A stretch of 64,000 nucleotides of DNA from JALORV01 sp963791235 (GTDB lineage Bacteria > Pseudomonadota > Gammaproteobacteria > Burkholderiales > Burkholderiaceae_F): the NCBI GenBank assembly GCA_963791235.1, contig CAWBRW010000030.1:73185-137184 (forward strand), given 5' to 3'. The notes under the pieces are model-generated. The model ran no database searches. It was given only the letters and a program-made list of their open reading frames with translations, and was not told the DNA's origin. Below are positions 47,911-55,734 of the stretch, piece after piece. The position numbers were made by a program, and so were the translations under genes. Numbering within the stretch: position 1 is the stretch's first letter; each line of letters opens with the position of its first letter.

Positions 47911-48666
47911 ATGGCCATGCGTTGGAGTCACTTTCTTGCGGCGCTATTCGTTGGGCTCGTTTCTTCGGTGGCGCAGGCACAGCTGTTTGCCGACGACGAT
48001 GCGCGCAAGGCGATCCTCGAGCTGCGGCAGAAGATCACGCAACTGCAGCAGAAGGAGGCCGAACTCGGGTCACGGCTCGATACGGCGCAGCGCAACCAGC
48101 TCGAAATGGCGAACCAGAATGACACGCTGCGCCAGGAAATTGCGCGCTTGCGCGGTCAGGTCGAATCGCTGACCAACGAGGTCGCGACCCTTCAGAAGCG
48201 CAATCGCGATCTTTACACCGATCTCGATGCCCGCCTGAAGAAGATCGAGCCGGCCACGGTCAACGTGGACGGTCGGACCGCCACGGTCGATCGTGCCGAG
48301 CAGGCGGCCTATGACGCGGCGCTGGCGCAGTTTCGCAGCGGCGATTTTCGCGGGTCGATCGGTGGCTTTCAGCAGTTCATCGCGCGTTACCCCGCCAGCG
48401 CTTACGTGCCGGCGGCACAGTACTTCATCGGCAGCGCACACTTTGCAGTGAAGGACTACAAGGCCTCGATCGCTGCCAACCAGATCGTCGTTGATCGCTA
48501 CAAGGACTCGCCGCGGGCGCCTGAGGCGCTGCTGTCGATCGCCGACAGCCAGCTGCAGCTGAATGACAAACGCGCCGCCAATCGCACGCTGACGCGAGTG
48601 ATGCAGGAGTATCCGAACAGCGAGGCCGCGGTGATCGCGCGCGAACGCCTGCCCGGGACGCGCTAG
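47911..48666 (+). CDS. cpoB: Cell division coordinator CpoB (YbgF)
   Basis: CpoB links Tol-Pal to septal peptidoglycan synthesis. The protein of about 251 residues has a signal peptide ending AQAQ, an N-terminal coiled coil with heptads (QKITQLQQKEAELGSRLD) and C-terminal TPRs (AAYDAALAQFRSGDFRGSIGGF, AAQYFIGSAHFAVKDY). Two in-frame ATGs, at 47911 and 47917, are possible. It ends the tol operon but is separated from pal by the hairpin element, which could tune its expression. Confidence 0.92.
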   Translation: MAMRWSHFLAALFVGLVSSVAQAQLFADDDARKAILELRQKITQLQQKEAELGSRLDTAQRNQLEMANQNDTLRQEIARLRGQVESLTNEVATLQKRNRDLYTDLDARLKKIEPATVNVDGRTATVDRAEQAAYDAALAQFRSGDFRGSIGGFQQFIARYPASAYVPAAQYFIGSAHFAVKDYKASIAANQIVVDRYKDSPRAPEALLSIADSQLQLNDKRAANRTLTRVMQEYPNSEAAVIARERLPGTR

Positions 48667-48683
48667 CGGCCGCCTTCAAGCCC

Positions 48684-48707
48684 GGCGCGGCTTAGACTTG
48701 CCGCGCC
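48684..48707 (+). terminator. Possible terminator after the tol operon
   Basis: A perfect eight-base stem GGCGCGGC and GCCGCGCC encloses an eight-base loop, 17 bp after the cpoB stop. The T-tract is poor (CCTTAT), so it may be a weak terminator. Confidence 0.5.
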
Positions 48708-48729
48708 CCTTATCCATGCCATTTCTGCC

Positions 48730-49845
48730 ATGCCGGCTGCAGATCTCGCGGCGTTGTCGCTCGTTGTCCTGACGACGGCGTTTCTGCTCGCCTTTGCATT
48801 CGGCGCCATCGTGCAGCGAACCAATTTCTGCACGATGGGCGGCGTGGCGGACATCGTGAGTTTCGGCGACTGGACCCGCATGCGGCAGTGGCTGCTGGCG
48901 ATTGCGGTCGCCATTTTCGGTACCACACTGCTCGACGTCAGCGGGCTCATCGACGTGAAGGACAGCTTTTACACGGCGCCGCGGTTCACGCCGGTCGCCT
49001 ACGCCGTGGGTGGCGCGCTGTTCGGTTTTGGCATGGTCCTGACCGGCGGCTGCGGATCGAAGTCACTGGTCCGGGCCGGCGGCGGCAGCCTGAAGTCGGT
49101 CGTAGCGCTGCTCGTCCTCGCAGTAGTTGCGTACATGACACTGCGCGGCGCTCTGTCGCTGGTTCGTGTCGAGTTGCTGGAGCGCCCCGGTGTGACGCTT
49201 GCGACGCGGCAGGACCTCGCGTCGCTGCTGTCGAAGACCGCTGACGCGCGCGCGACGTGGCAACTGGGGCTCGGCCTGGCGATACCTGCGGCCCTGGTGG
49301 CGTTCGTGCTGCGCGATCGCAGCTTCCGCACGTTTGACAACCTGCTGGCCGGCATCGGCATCGGCGCCATCATCGTTGCCGTCTGGTTCGTGTCGGGTCA
49401 TCTCGGCCACCTCGCCGAGCATCCGCAGACCCTGGAAGAGGCCTTCCTGCGAACCAACTCCCGCCAGATGGAGTCGTTGTCGTTCGTGGCGCCGGTGGCG
49501 TGGACACTCGATTACCTGCTGTTTACCAGTGATGCGAGCAAGGAGCTGACGATCGGCATCGTCGCGGTCGCCGGCATGCTGTGCGGCTCCGCGGCGTATG
49601 CATTGGCGGCCGGGCGGTTTCGCTGGGAGAGCTTCCGCGACACTGAAGACATGGGCAACTACCTGGTTGGTGCTGCGCTGATGGGTTTCGGCGGCGTGAC
49701 GGCACTCGGTTGCACGATCGGGCAGGGGCTGTCGGGCGTGTCGACACTCGCCGTGGGCTCGTTCCTCGCGCTCGCCGCCATCGTGGCCGGTGCCGTGCTC
49801 GGCATCCGCTACCAGGCCTGGCGCATCGAGCGCACCCTCGGCTGA
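48730..49845 (+). CDS. YeeE/YedE-family sulfur (thiosulfate) transporter, TsuA-like
   Basis: This 371-residue membrane protein belongs to the DUF395 family, which includes the thiosulfate importer TsuA. Three conserved cysteines that relay the substrate in TsuA are recognisable in family motifs: C34 in RTNFCTMGG, C108 in TGGCGSKS and C328 in LGCTIGQGL. About ten helices are present, with a duplicated GFGxVLxGGC-type half. It begins after the tol operon. The orphan SoxX at 30,553 is the only other sulfur-linked gene. The substrate could be thiosulfate or another sulfur species. Confidence 0.87.
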   Translation: MPAADLAALSLVVLTTAFLLAFAFGAIVQRTNFCTMGGVADIVSFGDWTRMRQWLLAIAVAIFGTTLLDVSGLIDVKDSFYTAPRFTPVAYAVGGALFGFGMVLTGGCGSKSLVRAGGGSLKSVVALLVLAVVAYMTLRGALSLVRVELLERPGVTLATRQDLASLLSKTADARATWQLGLGLAIPAALVAFVLRDRSFRTFDNLLAGIGIGAIIVAVWFVSGHLGHLAEHPQTLEEAFLRTNSRQMESLSFVAPVAWTLDYLLFTSDASKELTIGIVAVAGMLCGSAAYALAAGRFRWESFRDTEDMGNYLVGAALMGFGGVTALGCTIGQGLSGVSTLAVGSFLALAAIVAGAVLGIRYQAWRIERTLG

Positions 49846-49949
49846 CCGCGCGCCAGGCCCGCTCGGCGGCCTGACTTGCACGGTGCGCGGAAGGGCACCA
49901 TGCTTTCGATTCTTCCGCCGCTGCGTGCGGCAGTTCGCTGAGGGTTCCC

Positions 49950-50900
49950 GTGGAAAAGAAGTTTGCCTCGCAGGCTGATCTGGAGGAAAAGAAGATCAGC
50001 TTCGACCGGTTGTCCGATCACGCCTACGCCTACACCGCCGAGGGCGATCCGAATACCGGGGTCGTCATTGGCGACGACAGCGTTATGGTGATCGACGCTC
50101 AGGCCACGCCGGTGATGGCGCAGGACGTGATCCGCCACATCCGATCGGTGACGGACAAGCCGATCAAGTACGTCACGCTGACGCACTATCACGCGGTGCG
50201 CGTGCTCGGCGCCTCGGGCTACCAGCCGCAGCACATCTTGGCCAGCCGTGACACCTACGACCTCATCGTCGAGCGCGGCGAGCAGGACATGAAGAGCGAG
50301 ATCGAGCGCTTCCCGCGACTGTTCCAGGCGGTCGAGTCGGTGCCCGGGCTCACGTGGCCGACGATCGTGTTCGACAGGCGCATGACGCTGTGGATGGGCA
50401 AGCTACAGGTCGACATCATGCAACTGGGGCGTGGCCACACGAAGGGCGACACGGTGGTGTGGCTGCCGCAGGAAAAGATCCTGTTCTCGGGCGACCTGGT
50501 GGAATACGACGCGACACCGTATACCGGCGACGCCTACCTGACCGACTGGCCCGGGACGCTCGATGCGATCGCGGCACTGCATCCGCAGAAGCTGGTGCCC
50601 GGCCGCGGCGCGGCGCTGCAGACGCCCGAAGCCGTGAAGTCGGGACTCGACGGCACGCGCGCGTTCGTGACGGCGATGTTTGAAGCGGTGAAGACCGGCG
50701 CGCGCGCCGGCCGCGACCTGCGCGCGGTCTATCGCGAAACCTACGACACGCTTAAACCGCAGTTCGGGCACTGGGTCATCTTTGACCATTGTCTGCCGTT
50801 CGACGTCAGCCGTGCGTACGATGAGGCGACGGGTCACGTGCATCCGCGCATCTGGACGGCGCAGCGCGACAAGGACATGTGGGAGGCCTTAGAGGGATGA
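49950..50900 (+). CDS. Metallo-beta-lactamase-fold protein with altered metal site
   Basis: This 316-residue protein has the MBL fold (VVIGDDSVMVIDAQATP, then THYHAVR). The usual HxHxDH motif reads H79-Y-H81-A-V-R84, so the Asp and the last His are missing. H163 (GRGHTKGD) and D182 (SGDLVE) remain, but the final His position reads GRG at 218-220. The enzyme would keep only part of the dinuclear site. It starts at a GTG with GAGGG upstream. It is followed by a hairpin element and then an FAD hydroxylase and DUF2783, so it is probably part of an uncharacterised aromatic-compound module. Confidence 0.8.
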   Translation: MEKKFASQADLEEKKISFDRLSDHAYAYTAEGDPNTGVVIGDDSVMVIDAQATPVMAQDVIRHIRSVTDKPIKYVTLTHYHAVRVLGASGYQPQHILASRDTYDLIVERGEQDMKSEIERFPRLFQAVESVPGLTWPTIVFDRRMTLWMGKLQVDIMQLGRGHTKGDTVVWLPQEKILFSGDLVEYDATPYTGDAYLTDWPGTLDAIAALHPQKLVPGRGAALQTPEAVKSGLDGTRAFVTAMFEAVKTGARAGRDLRAVYRETYDTLKPQFGHWVIFDHCLPFDVSRAYDEATGHVHPRIWTAQRDKDMWEALEG

Positions 50901-50907
50901 CGGGAGC

Positions 50908-51000
50908 GCTGCTCGTGTACGCGACGGCTACGCCGTCGCACGTGCACTCGCAGCGGAGAATTAGTCGTGCGCCTTTCGGGCGGCCGGGCGGGCGCGCGCA
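50908..51000 (+). repeat. Composite hairpin element, copy B
   Basis: The first 50 bases match copy A (47,764 on) with one base change in the loop (TGC to TAC) and a three-base insertion near GCGGAGAATTAGT. Hairpin 1 is GCGACGGC with GCCGTCGC. Hairpin 2 has about seven pairs (50968-50974 with 50990-50996) around the apex TTCGGGCGGCCGGGC (50975-50989), which differs from copy A at positions 3 and 12, a G-C pair changed to C-G. It lies before the FAD hydroxylase start at 51044. Confidence 0.78.
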
Positions 51001-51043
51001 GTACAACTACAAGGAAAGGGCGGCCGCCTGACACTCCGTTGCT

Positions 51044-52702
51044 ATGCCATCGACTTACAAGGCTCCCGAATATCCGTATGTAACGCCGCCCGAGCTGCGG
51101 GCGGGCGGTGTTGCGAAGACGCAGGTGGCGATCGTCGGCGCGGGGCCGATCGGGCTGGCGGCGGCGATCGATCTCGCGCTGCAGGGCATCGACTTCATCA
51201 TCGTCGATGACAACAACACGGTGAGCGTCGGCTCGCGCGCGATCTGCTATGCCAAGCGGGCGCTCGAAATTCTCGACCGGCTGGGCTGCGGCGAGCCGGT
51301 CTGCGTGCGCGGCATCAGCTGGAAGGTCGGGAAGGTCTTCTTCCACGACAAACTCGCCTACCAGTTCGACCTGCTGCCCGAACCGGGTCACAAGCGGCCG
51401 GCCTTCGTCAACCTGCAGCAGTACCACCTCGAGGAGGCGCTGGTCGATCGGCTGGCCGCGCTCGGCCATGCGGTGCGCTGGAGGAACAAGGGCATCGGCA
51501 TCGAGCAGAGTGCCGACAGCGTGCGGCTCACGATCGAGACACCCGACGGCAACTACGGCATCGAGGCGGACTATGTCATTGCTGCCGACGGCGCGCGCAG
51601 CGCGATGCGCGACCTGATGGGACTCGAATGGAAGGGGCAGGTGTTCCATGACCGCTTCCTGATCGCCGACGTGCATATGAAGGGCGAGTTCCCGATTGAA
51701 CGCTGGTTCTGGTTCGATCCGCCGTTCCATCCGGGCCAGTCCGTGCTGCTGCACCGGCAGGCGGACGACGTGTGGCGCATCGACTTCCAGCTCGGTTGGG
51801 GTGCCGACCCAGAAGAGGAAAAGAAGCCCGAGCGCGTGATCCCGCGTATCCGCGCGATGCTGGGCGACGAGCGCCCGTTCGAACTCGAATGGGTCAGCGT
51901 CTACACGTTCCAGTGCCGCCGCCTCGATCGCTTCGTCCATGGCCGCGTGATCTTCGCCGGCGATGCCGCGCACCAGGTGTCGCCGTTCGGTGCGCGTGGC
52001 GCCAACAGCGGTTTCCAGGACACCGACAACCTGTGCTGGAAGCTGGCTCGGGTGCTGCGGGGTCAGTCGCCGGCGTCGCTGCTTGACAGCTACGACCGCG
52101 AACGCGTTGAGGCGGCTGAAGAGAACATCCTCAGTTCAACGCGTGCGACCGACTTCATCACGCCCAAGACTCCGGTGAGCCGCACGTTCCGCGATGCCGT
52201 GCTGTCGCTGTCGCAGCGGCATCCGTTCGCACGACAACTCGTGAACAGTGGCCGCCTGTCGATGCCGACCACGCACCGTGGCAGCGCGTTGTCCTCACTG
52301 GACCGCGATGTGTTCGCGGGCGCGATGGTTCCCGGGGCCCCGGCGGCCGACGCACCGGTGCGGGTCCGCGGAGGCAGCGGCTGGCTGCTCGACGAACTCG
52401 GCGGTCACTTTGACCTGCTGGTCTTCGGACCCGTGGCGCCGCAGTGGCTCGATGAACTGCAGCGCTCGCTTGGCGGCGAGGTGCGACTGACGCTGATCTT
52501 GGCGCGTCCCACGGACAAGGTGACCGCCGACGTCCGCGTCATCGAAGACGTCGAAGGCCTGATGCGGCAGCGTTACGACAGCGTGGCCGGGACCGTGTAT
52601 CTGCTGCGGCCGGACCAGCACGTGGCCGCGCGCTGGCGTGCTCCGCGACTGGTCGAAGTACTCGAAGGCCTGGTGCGTGCGCAGGGGCGGGGAGGGCATT
52701 GA
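51044..52702 (+). CDS. FAD-dependent aromatic hydroxylase (MhpA/PheA-like group A monooxygenase)
   Basis: This 552-residue flavoprotein matches the group A aromatic hydroxylases. The FAD motif GAGPIG is at residues 32-37, the DG motif at 182-183 (AADGARSAM) and the GD motif at 306-307 (FAGDAAHQVSPFGARGANSG). The C-terminal part (about 430-550) has a thioredoxin-like domain as in PHBH-like enzymes. No substrate can be assigned: the nearest known families act on 3-(3-hydroxyphenyl)propionate or phenols. It lies between an MBL-fold gene and a DUF2783 gene, which starts two bases after its stop. Confidence 0.87.
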   Translation: MPSTYKAPEYPYVTPPELRAGGVAKTQVAIVGAGPIGLAAAIDLALQGIDFIIVDDNNTVSVGSRAICYAKRALEILDRLGCGEPVCVRGISWKVGKVFFHDKLAYQFDLLPEPGHKRPAFVNLQQYHLEEALVDRLAALGHAVRWRNKGIGIEQSADSVRLTIETPDGNYGIEADYVIAADGARSAMRDLMGLEWKGQVFHDRFLIADVHMKGEFPIERWFWFDPPFHPGQSVLLHRQADDVWRIDFQLGWGADPEEEKKPERVIPRIRAMLGDERPFELEWVSVYTFQCRRLDRFVHGRVIFAGDAAHQVSPFGARGANSGFQDTDNLCWKLARVLRGQSPASLLDSYDRERVEAAEENILSSTRATDFITPKTPVSRTFRDAVLSLSQRHPFARQLVNSGRLSMPTTHRGSALSSLDRDVFAGAMVPGAPAADAPVRVRGGSGWLLDELGGHFDLLVFGPVAPQWLDELQRSLGGEVRLTLILARPTDKVTADVRVIEDVEGLMRQRYDSVAGTVYLLRPDQHVAARWRAPRLVEVLEGLVRAQGRGGH

Positions 52703-52703
52703 G

Positions 52704-52901
52704 ATGTCACTGAACACCAACCCGAACTTCGACCGCCCGGACGACTTCTACCAGGCGCTGATTGACGCGCACGCGGGACTCACGGAAGCGCAGAGCGCGG
52801 CGCTGAACGCGCGGCTGATCCTGCTGCTGGCGAACCAGGTCGGCGATTTCGATACGCTGCGTGCGGCCATCGCAGAGGCGCGTGAAGCGCTCGACGGCTA
52901 G
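52704..52901 (+). CDS. DUF2783 small protein
   Basis: This 65-residue protein matches DUF2783 proteins, often found beside FAD-dependent aromatic hydroxylases. It begins MSLNTNPNFDRPDDFYQALI and has an Ala/Leu helical second half. GGAGG precedes the ATG, and it starts just after the hydroxylase stop, so it is coupled to it. It could be a small partner of the hydroxylase, but no catalytic motif is seen. It meets the convergent Fic gene with a four-base overlap. Confidence 0.8.
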   Translation: MSLNTNPNFDRPDDFYQALIDAHAGLTEAQSAALNARLILLLANQVGDFDTLRAAIAEAREALDG

Positions 52902-53485
52902 CTGCGCACGAAGATCATTAGCGGCGACAGGTCGCCGCGGTCCGCATCGCGCAGCGCCGCCAGATAGCGGTCGCGGGCGTCACCCGCGTGCATCAGATCA
53001 CCCCGGCCCCAACTGAAGGGCTCGGCACCTTGACTCGCAAGCAGCAGATCGCTGATCAGGCGTGCATGCCGGCCATTGCCGTTCGCGAAGCAGTGGATGG
53101 CCACAAGCCGATGGTGAAGACGAGCGGCGACCTCGTCGACCGGATAGGTCCCGTGCTGCAGCCAGTAACGCGTGTCGTCGAGCAGGTCGCGCAGCCGCGG
53201 CGCGATTTGCTCCGGTGCGACGCCGATGTTGCGTTCGGTCGAGCGGAACCGGCCTGCCCAGCGCCAGGTGTCGTCGAACATCCGGCGGTGCAGTTCGCGC
53301 GCGAATCCCTCGCTCAGCACGTCGCGCTTGCGCCCCGAGGCCAGCCACGCGAGTGCGCGGCCAATGTTGGCCTGCTCCCACTCGTTCAGTTGCTCTTGCG
53401 TTGTGATGTGTGCCGGCAACAGTCCCTCGATCTCGTTCGGATCGAGCGGCGTAGCTCCCGGCGCATGCGCGTCGCCTAGTCCCAC
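52898..53485 (-). CDS. Fic-domain protein (mobile mystery protein B)
   Basis: This 195-residue protein has the Fic core HCFANGNGRHARL, matching the HPFxxGNGR AMPylation motif with Cys at the Pro position. Flanking blocks (RELHRRMFDDTWRWAGRFR, EQIAPRLRDLLDD) match the mobile mystery protein B family. It starts at a GTG inside the end of the XRE gene (ten bases overlap), giving an XRE-Fic pair that behaves like a toxin-antitoxin unit. Antitoxin function of the XRE partner is inferred. Confidence 0.85.
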   Translation of the reverse strand: MGLGDAHAPGATPLDPNEIEGLLPAHITTQEQLNEWEQANIGRALAWLASGRKRDVLSEGFARELHRRMFDDTWRWAGRFRSTERNIGVAPEQIAPRLRDLLDDTRYWLQHGTYPVDEVAARLHHRLVAIHCFANGNGRHARLISDLLLASQGAEPFSWGRGDLMHAGDARDRYLAALRDADRGDLSPLMIFVRS

Positions 53486-53868
53486 AGCCGCGAGCGCCGG
53501 CCGCGCAACAGTTCGTCTTTCGTCGCGGCCACCTGCTGGCTCTGAAAGCTGTCGTCCGTCGCCTGGGCTTCCATTGCCATCGTGTGGGTCAGGCTGGCCA
53601 CCCGTTCGCGCGCCTTGCGTTCCGCCTGTGCGTCAACCTGCTCCGCGAGCGGCGTCCGTGGGATAAGGACATAGCGCAGGTCGCAGCCGAGCGCGTCCGC
53701 CATGTGCCGCAGTTGCCCCAGCGATATTGAACCGCTGGCTTCCGCCCCTTCGGCCTGGACAATGGCCGAGTGCGTGACGCCAACGCGCATTGCGAGTTGG
53801 CGTGTGCTCACGCCTAGGGCGGAGCGCACGGCCTTGAGCCAGCCGCCACGAGGAGCTCCGGGAGGTGC
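53476..53868 (-). CDS. XRE-type regulator (mobile mystery protein A), truncated at the junction
   Basis: This is an HTH protein with the block WLKAVRSALGVSTRQLAMRVGVTHSAIVQAE, matching mobile mystery protein A. The family usually has about 30 more residues at the N-terminus; here the sequence turns into unrelated DNA near 53,850-53,875. The frame continues into the other side but this is a chimeric artefact. It overlaps the Fic gene start by ten bases. Its loss of the N-terminus coincides with the loss of the N-terminus of the DUF4139 gene on the opposite strand. Confidence 0.75.
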   Translation of the reverse strand, partial: APPGAPRGGWLKAVRSALGVSTRQLAMRVGVTHSAIVQAEGAEASGSISLGQLRHMADALGCDLRYVLIPRTPLAEQVDAQAERKARERVASLTHTMAMEAQATDDSFQSQQVAATKDELLRGRRSRLWD

Positions 53869-53875
53869 GATCGGC
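53850..53875. other. Junction between two unrelated genomes
   Basis: Left of this point the XRE gene (minus strand) is cut. Right of it a DUF4139 gene (plus strand) is cut. Base composition, gene style and indel density change here. No transposase, integrase, tRNA or direct repeat is seen. An assembly join is the best explanation; a real integration would need to show flanking repeats. Confidence 0.8.
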
Positions 53876-54266
53876 GCTACCCGCCTCAAGCTGACCGCCC
53901 CTAATGAGAAGTTCGAGCTATACCTGGGCGTGGATGACCGTATTAAAATCAAGCGCGAGCTCAAGCGCCGAGAAGTGGAGAAAACTATCATCGGCGGCAA
54001 ACACCTGTCGGATTTCGGCTACGAAATCACGCTCGAAAACCTGACCTCTGCTGAAGCGGTGTTGATCCTGCACGACCAGATGCCGGCCTCGAAGCATGAG
54101 GACATTAAGGTCAGGCTGGAAAGCGCTGACCCGAAAACCCACCGAACAGAGCGAGCTGCATTTGCTGGATTGGGAATTGAAGCTGGCGCCCAAAGAAAAG
54201 CGTACGGTCCGCTTCGATTTTGGCATCGAAGCCCCGCAGGGAATGAATATCAGCGGCTTGCCGTGA
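53872..54266 (+). CDS. DUF4139 domain protein, 5' truncated and frameshifted
   Basis: This fragment is the C-terminal strand-rich part of a DUF4139 protein. The family block IGATRLKLTAPNEKFELYLGVDDRIKIKRELKRREVEKT is seen in order (residue runs shown in part: FELYLGVDDRI, ELKRREVEKT). A slip near 54,136 in an A-run separates KVRLESADPK from PTEQSELHLLDWELKL, and the frame then ends at GMNISGLP with a TGA at 54264-54266. The N-terminal part is lost at the junction. The role of this family is unknown. Confidence 0.8.
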
Positions 54267-54274
54267 TTGAACTG

Positions 54275-54325
54275 ATGTAGTGCGCTGAAGCGGTTCCCGC
54301 TTCAGCGCACTACATCCGCTTTTTT
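54275..54325 (+). terminator. Rho-independent terminator with 19-bp stem
   Basis: A perfect 19-base stem (54275-54293 with 54297-54315) has a TTC loop and is followed by a T-run at 54320-54325. It lies nine bases after the DUF4139 stop. Confidence 0.95.
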
Positions 54326-54326
54326 C

Positions 54327-54374
54327 AGAAATAAGAGAAAGAGCGGGCAAATGCCCGCTCTTTCTCTTATTTCT
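54327..54374. terminator. Perfect 23-bp hairpin, likely bidirectional terminator
   Basis: Arms 54327-54349 and 54352-54374 are perfectly complementary with a two-base gap. A-rich and T-rich ends serve both strands. It lies between the DUF4139 gene and the convergent secreted-protein gene. Confidence 0.9.
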
Positions 54375-54391
54375 GAACGTATTAAAACGTT

Positions 54392-55365
54392 CTACCACCA
54401 CACACGGTATGAGGTGATGGTCCTTTTCTTCAGATCGTTATAACTGGCGGTCACCACAATTTCTACCAGCCCGTTGGATTGGTCACGCATGGGGAAAGTG
54501 ATCCTGGCGATCCCTTGTATTGTAGTTCCTCCCGGAAGGAAGCCTTATCTATCGCTGAAATGGATGGTAGCCGCAAGGAGATGTTCACCTTCGCTCCTTC
54601 CACCGGTGCCAGGCTCGACTCCTGCACAACCACATAGACGGTCTGCTCTCCACTCGCCAGCATGACCGGTTGGGACACATACGCCTGGACCTGCAAATCT
54701 ATGACCATGTGGAGGATACTGTTCTTATCATACTTTGCACGCCGCGGGCTTCGAACAGGGTAAAATACCGCCGGCCGACATCGGTCAGGATCACCTGTTG
54801 TCCCACAGGCTGCTCGGGTGCCATTCCGGCCGTGCGAACTGGAAATACTGGACGGCAAACGTATCGTGCTGCTCCAGGTCTGAAACCGGATAGCCGAACT
54901 GGTCAATGCCGCCGTAAGTATCGAAGAAATCCAGGAAAGAATAGCAGACCTGGAAACCAGTCTCTTTAACGTACCGGCAGCCGGTACCTCCTTGCGGAAG
55001 AGAGATCACCCCACCGGGTTGTTCCTGCTCGTAAAGGGTCTTCCCCAATTCTGATTTCACCACCTGCAGCTCCGGGGGATTCTCAGGCCGCAGCTCGAAA
55101 CGCGCAAACTCGAAATACTGCACTAGCCGTCCCCCCGCAGCTGCCGAAACAAACTCATCGGTGATCGGCAGGCCAAACAGCAAAGCCGGTTTGTCAACAC
55201 TTCGATAGGCGGTCAGAAAATCGCCCAGAACCCAATGCCCGGTTTCGTAGAAAGTCTCCGCGGTTGATCCCCTTGCGCAGCAGTCGTTTTCGACTGGGCC
55301 ACACCCAAAACGGAAACCAACACAGGAATTATTAAAAGCCAGAACCAATGTGATCGTACTTGCAT
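54392..55365 (-). CDS. Secreted QYF-repeat protein (at least four frameshifts)
   Basis: The start at 55365 gives MQVRSHWFWLLIIPVLVSVLG, a signal peptide. The body has two repeats with the pattern QYF-x-x-AR-x-E (VQYFEFARFELRPEN and VQYFQFARPEWHPE) and a GGIDQFGYPVS block, a pattern common in extracellular proteins of Chloroflexota. A C-terminal Ig-like part (SQPVMLASGEQTVYVVVQESS, then EIVVTASYNDLKK) ends in RVWW. The frame slips near 55,262, 54,820, 54,740 and 54,540. The ATG lies about seven bases after the -10 element, so the mRNA may be leaderless. Confidence 0.7.
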
Positions 55366-55371
55366 GGATTT

Positions 55372-55400
55372 ATTATATACCGATCGAAACCTATGCGCAA
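55372..55400 (-). promoter_or_regulatory. Promoter of the secreted-protein gene
   Basis: On the minus strand, TTGCGC (55395-55400) and TATAAT (55372-55377) are separated by 17 bp. The expected start of transcription is at or within a base or two of the ATG, and no ribosome site is seen, suggesting a leaderless transcript. Confidence 0.6.
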
Positions 55401-55439
55401 CCGAAAAAGGCGAGGAATTTTATTTCTCCGCCGGTTTTC

Positions 55440-55705
55440 AGCCGCGGGCTCTACCTTTTCGACGACGATGATCAGTGGGCAGCCGCGCCACCGCACCGAT
55501 CGCCGCCCACACCGGAAAGAGAACTGCCCCGACCACACCGACTGTCAGCGGGATCTCAAACAATATTTTGCCGTCATCGTTTTTCAACGTTATCCGCCGG
55601 ACGTTGCCCTCGTGCAGCAAATCCTTGATCGTGGTGATGCTTTATCCCCGGTGACGCGGAACTGTTCTCTCGAACTCGACTGCCTGCATCTTTCTCTGCT
55701 GTCAT
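55440..55705 (-). CDS. DUF4342 domain protein (frameshifted)
   Basis: The block LLHEGNVRRITLKNDDGK followed by ILFEIPLTVGVVGAVLFPVWAAIGAVA is typical of DUF4342, a small protein with one or two membrane helices. The start at 55705 (MTAEK) has AGGAG upstream. Slips near 55,660 (QFRVTGDK) and 55,640 must be crossed, and the 3' end near 55,470-55,440 is uncertain (reads LIIVVEKVEPAAEN after another slip). The function is unknown. Confidence 0.65.
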
Positions 55706-55734
55706 TTTCTGAACTCCTTTATACAAATGGTATA

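Noticed and set aside
47764..51000. Integron attC-type recombination sites
   Set aside because: The hairpin elements have GTT- and AAC-like ends in copy A only, lack the RYYYAAC/GTTRRRY cores in the others, and no integrase or cassette array is present.
53476..54280. Open frames that cross 53,860 on both strands
   Set aside because: Each joins a fragment of one family to unrelated sequence at the same point, so they are products of the contig join and not fusion genes.
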